From the NCBI GenBank assembly GCA_005502805.1, contig SCMY01000002.1:1-64000 (forward strand): DNA of 64,000 bases, given 5' to 3'. The notes under the pieces are model-generated. The model saw nothing but the letters and a program-made list of their open reading frames with translations, was not told where the DNA came from and made no database searches. Origin of the DNA: Rhizobiales bacterium 2SD. GTDB taxonomy: Bacteria; Pseudomonadota; Alphaproteobacteria; Rhizobiales; Beijerinckiaceae. The position numbers were made by a program, and so were the translations under genes. Each line of letters opens with the position of its first letter. Positions within the stretch are counted from its first letter, which is position 1. Below are positions 44,715-52,813 of this stretch, piece by piece.

Positions 44715-44778
44715 CCACTCATGCGCAAGAGGTCATGCCGCGCATTTGCCGCTGATCGGCGCGGGCGATCAAGAGCCC

Positions 44779-44997
44779 TCAGCCGCCGGCCGCCTGCTGC
44801 GCCACGATCCGCTGCAGGAAGATCGCCGCGACCGTCAGCACGAAACCGGCCCACCAGAGCGGCGAGCGCAGGCTCTTGCCGGAGCCGAGCGGCTCGGCTT
44901 CGGCCTCGCCGGTCAGGCGCTGATAGATCGGCCAGGCGAAGCAGGCGAAGCCGATGGCGCCGAGGCCGAGCGAGATTTCATTCAGTCCGATCGTCAC
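44779..44997 (-). CDS. Small two-helix membrane protein
   Basis: 72 aa. Two transmembrane helices (SLGLGAIGFACFAWPIY and LWWAGFVLTVAAIFLQRI) flank a charged loop. The start overlaps the monooxygenase stop as ATGA, so it is co-translated with that gene. No family is recognised. Confidence 0.55.
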   Translation of the reverse strand: MTIGLNEISLGLGAIGFACFAWPIYQRLTGEAEAEPLGSGKSLRSPLWWAGFVLTVAAIFLQRIVAQQAAGG

Positions 44998-46268
44998 CGC
45001 TCCGCCCTCTTTCCGGCAAATGTCGGTTGATCGCTTTCAGCAGCAATCGCGGGCTCCTTCAACCCCAGCTGCCGCAAGGGATCGCCGATCAGCCCGGAGA
45101 CCAGCAGCGCCAGCATCCGGTCGATGCCCGGTAGCCGCGCCAAGGGCGGCACCACCCGGTCGCGGACCAGCGGCAGCATTGCGCTGTCCGACTGGTAGAA
45201 CGGCGTGAACATCCGGCTCGCCGCCTGATAGAGCCGGACATGCCAGCGGCGAAGCTGCGCATAGCAGCGCAGCGCGGCGTCGAGATCGCCAGCCTGATCG
45301 AGCGCAACCGCCAAGGCGTAAGCGTCGAGCAGCGCCATGTTCGCCCCCTGCCCCAGTTGCGGGCTGGTCGAATGGGCGGCATCGCCGATGAAGGCGACCC
45401 GCCGGCCATAAGGCTGCGGCAGCGTCTGGTGACGATAGCTCGCGAAGGTCAGTTGCTCGGGATCTGTGATATGCGCGAGCAGCGGCGCGGTCGCTGGCCA
45501 GACGCGCTCGACCTCGGCTTTCCAGGCCGCCAGCCCGGCATTGCGCCAGGCGTCGAGCGCATCGGTCTTGAGGCTCCAGAACAGCGCCGCCTGCGGCTCC
45601 GGCTCGCTGCCTTGACGCCCGATCGGCAGCACGCCGACCATCACGCTGGCGCGGCGATAGCGCTGCTCCAACGCATGGCGGTCGAAGGCCGTCCCGGCGA
45701 GCGGGACATTGGTCCAGAGCGCGCCATAGCTCAGCGGCACGCGCGTCGCAGGGCGAATGGCGTGGCCGAGTAGGGCTGAGCGCGTACCCGACGCATCGAC
45801 GACGAGGTCGAACGGACCGATGCGGCGGCCACTCGCCGCGACCAGCGAGACCTTGCCGTCAGCACCGGCATCGATGTCGCCGATCTCGACCCCGGTCTCA
45901 ATCGCGACCGGCTGCTTCTGCACCGCCGCGAACAGTGCCTCGAACAGCGCCGCGCGATGGATGCCGACGCCGAAGCGCTCCCGCTTCAGCGCGGCGTAGC
46001 GCACATCGAGCACGACCGAGCCAGTGACCGCGTTCAGGCCGAACAGCCGGTCGATCCGGCTGCCGGTGGCGATCAGCGGCGCGGCAAGGCCGAGCGCCTC
46101 GAGAACAGCGAGCCCGCTCGGCTGCAGGATCAGGCCGGAACCGAGCGGCTGCGGCTCGCCGAAGCGCTCGACCAGCGTGACCGTGTGGCCGGCCCGTTCG
46201 AGCAGCAGCGCGGCCGCCAGCCCGGCGGTTCCGCACCCGATGATCGCGATCGCAAGGCTGCGACTCAT
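44994..46268 (-). CDS. FAD-dependent monooxygenase (UbiH/salicylate-hydroxylase-like)
   Basis: 424 aa. The N-terminal dinucleotide fold IIGCGTAGLAAALLLERAG, the DVVDASG-like VVDASGTRSALLG and the FAD motif VAFIGDAAHSTSPQLGQGAN define class A flavoprotein monooxygenases. These hydroxylate aromatic or isoprenoid substrates with NAD(P)H and O2. The substrate is unknown. It lies 20 bp after ilvH on the same strand, probably by read-through, with no known link to branched-chain amino acids. Confidence 0.85.
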   Translation of the reverse strand: MSRSLAIAIIGCGTAGLAAALLLERAGHTVTLVERFGEPQPLGSGLILQPSGLAVLEALGLAAPLIATGSRIDRLFGLNAVTGSVVLDVRYAALKRERFGVGIHRAALFEALFAAVQKQPVAIETGVEIGDIDAGADGKVSLVAASGRRIGPFDLVVDASGTRSALLGHAIRPATRVPLSYGALWTNVPLAGTAFDRHALEQRYRRASVMVGVLPIGRQGSEPEPQAALFWSLKTDALDAWRNAGLAAWKAEVERVWPATAPLLAHITDPEQLTFASYRHQTLPQPYGRRVAFIGDAAHSTSPQLGQGANMALLDAYALAVALDQAGDLDAALRCYAQLRRWHVRLYQAASRMFTPFYQSDSAMLPLVRDRVVPPLARLPGIDRMLALLVSGLIGDPLRQLGLKEPAIAAESDQPTFAGKRAER

Positions 46269-46288
46269 GTCGCAACCAATCTAGCGAG

Positions 46289-46825
46289 CTACATCGCCTC
46301 CGCGCCGCGGCTCATCGCCGCGATGCCGGTGCGCGAGACTTCCGTGAGGCCGACCACCGTCATCAGCTTGATGAAGCGCTCGATCTCCTCGGTCGCGCCG
46401 GTGAGTTCGAAGACGAAGGAGGTCAACGTCGCATCGAGGGTGCGCGCGCCGAAGGACGCCGCGAGCCGCATCGCCTCGACCCGGTAGTCGCCCTTGCCGA
46501 CGACCTTGACCAGGCAGAGCTCGCGCTCGACCGCCTCGCCCTGCAGGGTCAGATCGACGACGCGATGCACCGGCACCAGCCGGTCGAGATGCGCCTTGAT
46601 CTGGTCGATCACGTTCGCCGTGCCGGAAGTGACGACGGTGATGCGCGAGAGGTGCTTCTCGTGCTCGGTCTCCGAGACGGTGAGGCTCTCGATGTTGTAG
46701 CCGCGGCCGGAGAACAGCCCGGCGATGCGGGCGAGAACGCCGGGCTCATTGTCGACGATCACCGCCAGGGTATGGCGGGCGATCGGCTGGGCGGTCGGGG
46801 CGCTGGGATAATGGGTCGTGTTCAT
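46289..46825 (-). CDS. ilvH: Acetolactate synthase small (regulatory) subunit
   Basis: 178 aa. The ACT domain at about residues 17-90 (HTLAVIVDNEPGVLARIAGL, FSGRGYNIESLTV) binds valine for feedback inhibition. The second half (about 95-170, CLVKVVGKGDYRVEAMRLAA) is the ALS_ss_C domain. It overlaps the upstream GST gene by ATGA and is separated from ilvB by the GST and racemase genes, although all are on one strand. The usual symbol is ilvH or ilvN. Confidence 0.95.
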   Translation of the reverse strand: MNTTHYPSAPTAQPIARHTLAVIVDNEPGVLARIAGLFSGRGYNIESLTVSETEHEKHLSRITVVTSGTANVIDQIKAHLDRLVPVHRVVDLTLQGEAVERELCLVKVVGKGDYRVEAMRLAASFGARTLDATLTSFVFELTGATEEIERFIKLMTVVGLTEVSRTGIAAMSRGAEAM

Positions 46826-47535
46826 GTCTGGGCTCGGCTTCGGCTGAGATTCGGGCGGAAATCGGTCAGGATCGGCTCGTCGAGCTCGTCCACGGATACG
46901 ATCCAGGGCTCGGCCAAAGCGGCCTCGCGCCAGGCCGTGAAGCCGGCGGTGCCCTGTACGGCCGCGACATAGGCGGCGCTGACGGGATCCAGCGCAATCG
47001 AATAGGTGGCGAAGCGAGAGGCGACGGGCGCGAACATCGCATCGGCAGCACTGAACGCACCGAACAGGAAGTCGCCACCCGCCCCGAAGCGCTGGCGGGC
47101 GTCGCGCCAGATCTCGGTGATGCGCGCGACATCGGCTGCGACCGCCTCGCCGCGATCGCGCGTCGGGTGGACCCAGGCAAGGTTCATCGGACAGGCGCCA
47201 CGCAAGGCGGTGAAACTGGAGTGCATTTCGGCAGAGATCGAGCGCGCCAAGGCCCGCGCCGTCTTGTCGCGCGGCCAGATCGGCAGTTCCGGATGCGTTT
47301 CCGCGATGTACTCGATGATGGCGAGCGAATCCCAGACCGCGATCGTCCCGTCCACCAGCGAAGGAACCTTACGGGCCGGCGTGTACTCGGCGACGACGCG
47401 CTTCCAGTCGGGGTCGTCCATGGTCGGCCCGAACGGCACCAGCACTTCCTCGAAGGGGATACCGAACTGCGTGAGGACGAGCCAGGGCCGCAGCGACCAG
47501 GAGGAATAGGTCTTGTTGCCGATGATCAGCTTCAT
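46822..47535 (-). CDS. Glutathione S-transferase family protein
   Basis: 237 aa from ATG 47535 (MKLIIGNKTYSSWSLRPWLV). The N-terminal thioredoxin-like domain has the catalytic-site region SSWSLRPW, as in YfcF-like GSTs, and DSLAIIEYIAE supplies the glutathione-binding ES-type motif. The C-terminal helical domain contains FLFGAFSAADAMFAPV. The stop overlaps the ilvH start (ATGA), coupling translation of a stress enzyme to the acetolactate synthase subunit; this arrangement is unusual. Confidence 0.83.
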   Translation of the reverse strand: MKLIIGNKTYSSWSLRPWLVLTQFGIPFEEVLVPFGPTMDDPDWKRVVAEYTPARKVPSLVDGTIAVWDSLAIIEYIAETHPELPIWPRDKTARALARSISAEMHSSFTALRGACPMNLAWVHPTRDRGEAVAADVARITEIWRDARQRFGAGGDFLFGAFSAADAMFAPVASRFATYSIALDPVSAAYVAAVQGTAGFTAWREAALAEPWIVSVDELDEPILTDFRPNLSRSRAQT

Positions 47536-47638
47536 GGTGCGCTCCATCCGTCGAAAGGAGCGCGGACGCTAGCGGCGGGCAGGACGACGATCCCGCGCCT
47601 TTTCGTGATCTTATTCATGACCGGAGGCAATCGGCGGA

Positions 47639-48346
47639 TCACGCCGCCTGCTCCATCGCCAGCGTGAAGTCGAGCGCCGCCTCGACATGCAGCGCCGTGG
47701 TGTCAAAGGCCGGGATGTCGAAATCCGCCTGCGAGACCAGGAGCCCGATCTCGGTGCAACCGAGGATGACGCCGTCGGCGCCCTGCTCCCGCACCGCCCG
47801 CGCGACGATCTCGCGATAACGCGCCTTGGAGGCCGGCTCGACCACCCCGCGGCAGAGCTCCTCATAGATGATGCGGTGGACATCCGTCCGCTCCGCCTCG
47901 TCCGGCACCAGCGCCTCGACGCCGAAGGCGCCGAGCCGGTCGCGATAGAAGCGCTGCTCCATGGTGAAGCGCGTCGCCAGCAGCAGCGGCCGCCGCGCCG
48001 TCGTCTTGCGGATCGCCTTGGCGGTGACGTCGGCGAGATGCAGGAAGGGCAGGTTCGTCGCCTGGGTGATATGGTCGGCGAGCTTGTGCATGGTGTTGGT
48101 GGCGAGAACGATGCAGACCGCCCCGCCCTGCTCGAGCCGGCGCGCGCTCGACGCCATCGCCGCCCCGGCCCGATCCCAGTCGCCCTTCGCCTGCATCTCG
48201 GCGATCGGCGAGAAGTCGACGGAGTGCAGCAGGACATCGGCCGAGTGCAGCCCGCCCTGGCGCGCCCGCACGCCCTCGTTCAGCAGCCGGTAATAGACCG
48301 CCGTCGATTCCCAGCTCATCCCGCCGATCAGGCCGATGGTCGCCAT
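47639..48346 (-). CDS. Aspartate/glutamate racemase, YgeA-like
   Basis: 235 aa. IGLIGGMSWESTAVYYRLLN and GLHSADVLLHSVDFSPI closely resemble Escherichia coli YgeA, an L-aspartate/glutamate-specific racemase that uses Thr and Cys instead of two Cys. Here the first catalytic motif is LATNTMH (Thr at the YgeA position), and the second is GCTEIGLL with Cys. This supports the L-to-D amino acid specificity of that subgroup. It lies between ilvB and the GST gene on the same strand. Confidence 0.85.
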   Translation of the reverse strand: MATIGLIGGMSWESTAVYYRLLNEGVRARQGGLHSADVLLHSVDFSPIAEMQAKGDWDRAGAAMASSARRLEQGGAVCIVLATNTMHKLADHITQATNLPFLHLADVTAKAIRKTTARRPLLLATRFTMEQRFYRDRLGAFGVEALVPDEAERTDVHRIIYEELCRGVVEPASKARYREIVARAVREQGADGVILGCTEIGLLVSQADFDIPAFDTTALHVEAALDFTLAMEQAA

Positions 48347-48366
48347 GTGGTCCCCCTAAAGCCGAG

Positions 48367-48475
48367 GCCGTCATTCTCGGGCGAAGCGAAGCGCCGACCC
48401 GAGAATCTCCTGACGAGTTGGCGCTGGTTGGCGCCCTTCCTGCCCGAGATGCTCGGGCCAAGCCCGAGCATGACG
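48367..48475. repeat. CGTCAT-flanked palindromic repeat
   Basis: The left half CGTCATTCTCGGGCGAAGCG, then GACCCGAGAATCTC is one hairpin, and the right half GCCCGAGATGCTCGGGC, then CAAGCCCGAGCATGACG another; the outer ends are inverted copies. It belongs to the same family as the core of the element at 63103-63192. It lies between the racemase gene and the ilvB stop and may act as a terminator or mRNA stabiliser. Confidence 0.65.
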
Positions 48476-48483
48476 TTACTTCA

Positions 48484-50247
48484 TCAAACGAGCTGCTTGC
48501 CCTTGGCGTCGATGATCTCGCCGGTATCGCCCTCGAAATCGGGCAGGATCATCTCGTTATGCGCCTTGCCCGACGGGATCATCGGGAAGCAGTTCTCTTC
48601 CTTCGCCACCAGGCAGTCGAAGATCACCGGGCCGGGCGTCTCGATCATCTCCATGATGGCACGGTCGAGATCGGCCGGGTCCGAGCAGCGGATGCCATGC
48701 CCGCCATAGGCCTCCGCCAATTTGACGAAGTCCGGCAGCGAGGCCGAGTAGCTCTCCGAATAACGCCCGCCATGCAGCAATTCCTGCCACTGGCGCACCA
48801 TGCCCATATACTCGTTGTTGAGGATGAAGATCTTGACCGGCAGCCGGTACTGCACCGCCGTCGACATCTCCTGGATGTTCATCAGGATCGAGGCCTCGCC
48901 GGCGACGTCGATGACGAGCGCCTTGGGATGCTTCATCTGCACGCCGACAGCCGCCGGCAGGCCGTAGCCCATCGTCCCGAGCCCGCCCGAGGTCATCCAG
49001 CGGTTCGGCTCCTGGAAGTGCAGATACTGCGCGGCCCACATCTGGTGCTGGCCGACCTCGGTGGTGATGTAGGTGTCGCGGTCCTTGGTCAGCGCATAGA
49101 GGCGCTCCAGCGCGTATTGCGGCTTGATGATCGTGTCCGAGCGCTTGTAGGAGAGGCTCTTGCGCGCACGCCAGGCGTCGATCTGCGTCCACCAGGCGGT
49201 CAGCGCGGTCTTGTCGATCTGGGGGCTCGTCTCGCGCCAGATCCGGACCATGTCCTCGAGCACATGCGCGCAATCGCCGACGATACCGATATCGACCTTG
49301 ACCGTCTTGTTGATCGAGGACGGATCGATGTCGATGTGGATCTTCTTCGAGTGCGGCGAGAAGCCGTCGATACGCCCGGTGATGCGGTCGTCGAAGCGCG
49401 CGCCGATATTGATCATGACGTCGCAGTCATGCATGGCGAGGTTCGCCTCGTAGGTGCCGTGCATGCCGAGCATGCCGAGCCACTGCTTGTCGGCGGCCGG
49501 GAAGGCGCCCAGCCCCATCAATGTCGAGGTCACGGGATAGCCGGTCAGCCGCGCCAGCTCGCGCAGCAGCGCCGAGGCATGCGGGCCGGCATTGATGACG
49601 CCGCCGCCGGTGTAGAAGATCGGCTTCTTCGCCTTGGCGATCAGCTCGACCGCGGCCTTGATCTTGTTCAGGTCACCCTTCACCGTGGGCCGGTAGGTCT
49701 TGTGCTGGTTGTCGCGCGGACGGCTATAGGCGCCGGTCGCGAACTGGATGTCCTTGGGGATGTCAATGACGACCGGGCCCGGCCGGCCATTGGCCGCGAC
49801 ATAGAAAGCCTCGTGCAGGACGCGCGGCAGGTCGGCGATGCTTTTCACCAGATAGTTGTGCTTGGTGCAGGAGCGGGTGATGCCGACCGTGTCGCATTCC
49901 TGGAAGGCGTCCGAGCCGATCAGATGGGTCGGAACCTGGCCGGTGATGACGACGAGCGGGATCGAGTCGAGCAGCGCGTCGGTCAGGCCGGTGACGGCAT
50001 TGGTCGCGCCGGGGCCGGAGGTGACCAGCACGCAGCCGACCTTGCCCGGCGCCGAGCGGGCATAGCCCTCGGCGGCATGGACAGCGCCCTGCTCGTGGCG
50101 AACGAGCACGTGCTTGACCTTGTCCTGCTGGAAGATCGCATCGTAGATCGGCAGCACCGCGCCGCCGGGATAGCCGAAGAGATGCTCCACGCCCTGGTCC
50201 TGGAGGGCGCGAACGACCATCTCGGCGCCGGTCATCATCTCGCTCAT
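48484..50247 (-). CDS. ilvB: Acetolactate synthase large (catalytic) subunit
   Basis: 587 aa. A TPP-dependent enzyme making acetolactate and acetohydroxybutyrate, the first common step of branched-chain amino acid synthesis. The catalytic Glu in RHEQGAVHAAEGYARS, the FAD/central domain GPHASALLRELARLTG and the TPP motif IDVAGEASILMNIQEM...ILNNEYMGMVRQW are intact; the AGEAS form of the motif is common in this group. A leader-peptide attenuator with terminator lies between its promoter and start (50299-50402). GGAG precedes the ATG. Symbol ilvB or ilvI. Confidence 0.96.
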   Translation of the reverse strand: MSEMMTGAEMVVRALQDQGVEHLFGYPGGAVLPIYDAIFQQDKVKHVLVRHEQGAVHAAEGYARSAPGKVGCVLVTSGPGATNAVTGLTDALLDSIPLVVITGQVPTHLIGSDAFQECDTVGITRSCTKHNYLVKSIADLPRVLHEAFYVAANGRPGPVVIDIPKDIQFATGAYSRPRDNQHKTYRPTVKGDLNKIKAAVELIAKAKKPIFYTGGGVINAGPHASALLRELARLTGYPVTSTLMGLGAFPAADKQWLGMLGMHGTYEANLAMHDCDVMINIGARFDDRITGRIDGFSPHSKKIHIDIDPSSINKTVKVDIGIVGDCAHVLEDMVRIWRETSPQIDKTALTAWWTQIDAWRARKSLSYKRSDTIIKPQYALERLYALTKDRDTYITTEVGQHQMWAAQYLHFQEPNRWMTSGGLGTMGYGLPAAVGVQMKHPKALVIDVAGEASILMNIQEMSTAVQYRLPVKIFILNNEYMGMVRQWQELLHGGRYSESYSASLPDFVKLAEAYGGHGIRCSDPADLDRAIMEMIETPGPVIFDCLVAKEENCFPMIPSGKAHNEMILPDFEGDTGEIIDAKGKQLV

Positions 50248-50298
50248 AACGGTCTCCTGCGGAGGTCTGTCTGTCGGTGTCGGTCGGAAAAAGGCAAT

Positions 50299-50321
50299 AA
50301 AAAAGGCCCTCGGAGGGGCCT
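50299..50321 (-). terminator. Attenuator terminator of ilvB
   Basis: On the minus strand AGGCCCCTCCGAGGGCCT forms a 6-bp GC stem followed by TTTTTTATTG, about 50 bp before ilvB and about 45 bp after the leader-peptide stop. The upstream GGGGCC (50362-50367) can pair with the terminator's GGCCCC arm, which would prevent it from forming. Confidence 0.8.
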
Positions 50322-50366
50322 GGGCGTGCGCTGGCGTCGGGGACGCCCGGTTCGTTGAACCGGCCC

Positions 50367-50402
50367 CTACCAGCGCACCTCTACGATAATAAGCTTGCGC
50401 AT
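50367..50402 (-). promoter_or_regulatory. ilvB leader peptide MRKLIIVEVRW
   Basis: From ATG 50402 the minus strand reads Met-Arg-Lys-Leu-Ile-Ile-Val-Glu-Val-Arg-Trp-stop: five of the eleven codons are Leu, Ile or Val. Its last codons (GTGCGCTGG) pair perfectly over 9 bp with CCAGCGCAC downstream, and a CCGGTTC/GAACCGG hairpin lies between, giving alternative structures upstream of the U-tract terminator. This is the layout of ilv attenuators. Confidence 0.85.
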
Positions 50403-50470
50403 GTCGCAGCCCTGTCGAAACGAAAGTTGCCGGACGCTAAACGAGCAACGCCGCATGGTCAAGCGAGGAT

Positions 50471-51403
50471 TCAGCCGGCAATCGAAGCGCCATTCGCGCA
50501 AGCCGCGAGCGCCACATCCAAGGCCGCCCCCGGAGCAGCCGCAGTCCAGCCCTCCATCTGATGGCGGAACCAGGTCACCTGCCGCTTGGCATAGGCGCGG
50601 GTGTCGGCCTTGCCACGCGCCACCGCGTCGTCAAGCGACAGCTTGCCGTCGAGATAGGCGATCAGCCCGGGCACGCCATGGGCGCGCATCACCGGCAGCA
50701 GCGGATCGAGCCGGCGCTCGCGCAGGGCCGCGACCTCGTCGAGCGCGCCTTGGCTCATCATCACATCGAAGCGGGCGTCGATCCGGGCGCGGACCAGCTC
50801 CCGTTCCGGCGCCAGGAAGAGCTTGAGCAGCGCCTGCCCCGCCAGCGGTCCCGGCCGCCTGGAGCCCTGGAACGTCGCCAGCGAACGCCCGGTCGCTTCG
50901 AACACCTCCAGCGCCCGCATCACCCGCAACCGGTCGCTCGGCCGCAGGCGCGTCGCCATCTCGGGATCCTTGCCGGCGAGCTCGGCATGCAGCTCGCCGG
51001 TCTCGCGCTGCTCTGCCCGGGCCCGGAACGCGATGCGGACCTCATCCGGCACCGGTGGGATATCCGATAGCCCCTCGGTCAACGCCTTGAAGTAGAGCCC
51101 GGTGCCGCCGACCAGCACCGGCAGGGCCCCCTGCCCCGCCAGCTCCTGCAGCAGTGCTGTGATTTCTGCCGCATAGGCTGCGGCGGAGTGGTTCACGGCG
51201 CCGTCGATATGGCCATAGAGCCGATGCGGCACCTCGCCCATCTCCTCCGGCGTCGGCCGTGCGGTGATGACCTCGAGGTCGCGATAGACCTGCATCGAGT
51301 CGCTATTGACCACGACGCCGCCGAACCGGCGCGCCAGTTCGACCGCCAGTGCCGACTTGCCGCTCGCGGTCGGACCTGCGATGAGCACCGCGCTGTATCT
51401 CAC
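50471..51403 (-). CDS. miaA: tRNA dimethylallyltransferase
   Basis: 310 aa from GTG 51403; a frame extended to 51454 would be Gly/Glu-rich and collide with serB. The P-loop LIAGPTASGKSALA, VNSDSMQVYRDLEV, the VGGTGLYFKALTEGL motif and the KRQVTWFRHQ segment are diagnostic. MiaA adds the isopentenyl group to A37 of tRNAs reading UNN codons. Its place between serB (divergent) and ilvB is a common alphaproteobacterial arrangement. Confidence 0.94.
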   Translation of the reverse strand: MRYSAVLIAGPTASGKSALAVELARRFGGVVVNSDSMQVYRDLEVITARPTPEEMGEVPHRLYGHIDGAVNHSAAAYAAEITALLQELAGQGALPVLVGGTGLYFKALTEGLSDIPPVPDEVRIAFRARAEQRETGELHAELAGKDPEMATRLRPSDRLRVMRALEVFEATGRSLATFQGSRRPGPLAGQALLKLFLAPERELVRARIDARFDVMMSQGALDEVAALRERRLDPLLPVMRAHGVPGLIAYLDGKLSLDDAVARGKADTRAYAKRQVTWFRHQMEGWTAAAPGAALDVALAACANGASIAG

Positions 51404-51421
51404 CTGCTGTCCGGCTCCCTC

Positions 51422-52312
51422 ATGACCCTCGTCGCCACCTTCGTCTCCGCCCATGGTCAGGCCCTGCTCGACGATGGCCTGCTCGCCCGCCTGCGCGCCG
51501 CCGCGCCGACGACGGCCCGGACTGAACGCCTCGATGGCGAGATCGCGGCCGACCTCTTCGCGGAAGCAGGCGATGCGCGCAAGCTCGAAGCGACATTGCG
51601 CGAGGCGCTGGGCGGCGCTCCGGTCGACATCATCGTCCAGCCGGCGGCGACACGCCGCAAGCGCCTGTTCCTCGCCGACATGGATTCGACCATGATCGGC
51701 CAGGAGTGCATCGACGAGCTCGCCGCCTATGTCGGTCTGAAGCAGAAGGTCTCCGACATCACCGAGCGCGCCATGCGCGGCGAGCTCGAATTCGAACCGG
51801 CACTGCGCGAGCGCGTCGCGCTACTGAAGGGCATCGCGCTCGGCGTCGTCGACGAGATCATCGCCGAACGCATCACCCTGACGCCGGGCGGCAGCGCGTT
51901 GGTGCGCACCATGCGCGCCAACGGCGGCTACACCGCATTGGTCTCCGGCGGCTTCACCGTCTTCACCGGCCCGATCAGCGCGACCATCGGCTTCGACGAG
52001 CACCGCTCCAACATCCTGCTCAGCGAAGGCGCTCTGCTCTCAGGGCTCGTCGCCGAGCCGATCCTCGGCAAGCAGGCCAAGCTCGATGCATTGGTTGAAT
52101 TGCGCGCCCGTTTTGCCCTACCGGACGAGGCAACGCTCGCCGTCGGCGACGGCGCCAACGATCTCGCCATGCTGGGCGAGGCCGGGCTCGGCGTCGCCTA
52201 TCGCGCCAAGCCGGCGGTAGCGGCGGCGGCGGATGCCCGCCTCGACCATGCCGACCTCACCGCCCTGCTCTACGCCCAGGGCTATCGCGGCGACGAGATC
52301 GTCCGGAGCTGA
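51422..52312 (+). CDS. serB: Phosphoserine phosphatase
   Basis: 296 aa. The HAD nucleophile motif LADMDSTMIGQECIDELA, FTVFTGPIS, and the final VGDGANDLAMLGEAGLGVAY are those of SerB, the last step of serine synthesis. The N-terminal about 80 residues form the regulatory ACT-like part, shorter than in some homologues. It starts at ATG 51422, 18 bp from the miaA start on the opposite strand, and has no clear Shine-Dalgarno sequence. Confidence 0.94.
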   Translation: MTLVATFVSAHGQALLDDGLLARLRAAAPTTARTERLDGEIAADLFAEAGDARKLEATLREALGGAPVDIIVQPAATRRKRLFLADMDSTMIGQECIDELAAYVGLKQKVSDITERAMRGELEFEPALRERVALLKGIALGVVDEIIAERITLTPGGSALVRTMRANGGYTALVSGGFTVFTGPISATIGFDEHRSNILLSEGALLSGLVAEPILGKQAKLDALVELRARFALPDEATLAVGDGANDLAMLGEAGLGVAYRAKPAVAAAADARLDHADLTALLYAQGYRGDEIVRS

Positions 52313-52315
52313 GTC

Positions 52316-52657
52316 TCAGTCCACGATGAACAACCGCGCCCCATTCGGCGCGCGCGAGCGATGCGGCTCGGCCTTGTCGGCGACCTGATAGCTCATCCCG
52401 GCCTTCAGCAGGAACACGCGCCCGTCGACCAGGGTGGTCTCCAGCTCGCCGTCGAGGCAAAGCAGGATGTGCCCCTTCTCGCACCAATGGTCCGAGACAT
52501 AGCCGGGCGTGTACTCGACCATGCGCACCCGGATCGGATTGTCCGGCGGCCCGAAACGGCGCGTGCGCCAGATCGCCTGCCCCTGCTCTCCCGCATGATG
52601 CTCCGGCTCGACGGTCGACCAGTCGGTCGTGCCGAAGGGAATCTCGCTCATGCGCAT
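52316..52657 (-). CDS. DHCW-motif cupin fold protein
   Basis: 113 aa. The cupin core contains YVSDHWCEKGHILLCLDGEL, which bears the DH-C/W signature of the DHCW-motif cupin family, and VFLLKAGMSYQVADKAEPH R as the second motif with metal-binding His. Such small cupins have unknown enzymatic roles. Convergent with serB (3-bp gap). Confidence 0.85.
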   Translation of the reverse strand: MRMSEIPFGTTDWSTVEPEHHAGEQGQAIWRTRRFGPPDNPIRVRMVEYTPGYVSDHWCEKGHILLCLDGELETTLVDGRVFLLKAGMSYQVADKAEPHRSRAPNGARLFIVD

Positions 52658-52758
52658 GGGAGCCTCCTTGATCTTGGCTGCGAACCCTGCCGGAGACGCG
52701 ATCCCGCTGCCAATGCAAAAGCCTGATGACGAGGATCAGCAGCAAGAGAAAACGGCAA

Positions 52759-52784
52759 GAAAAAAGGCGGCCCGGAGGCCGCCT
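52759..52784 (-). terminator. Terminator of degP
   Basis: A stem AAAGGCGGCC/GGCCGCCTTT (52765-52784) on the minus strand is followed by TTTTTTCTTGCC, 30 bp after the degP stop. It is a strong rho-independent terminator; a weaker T-run also exists for the + strand. Confidence 0.88.
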
Positions 52785-52813
52785 TTCGTTGTCTCTGGAT
52801 CAGGCTGACGTGG

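Noticed and set aside
50340..50370. GTTCGTTGAAC as a possible LexA or operator site
   Set aside because: The two parts are inverted rather than direct GTTC repeats, and the sequence is the hairpin CCGGTTC/GAACCGG of the ilvB attenuator.
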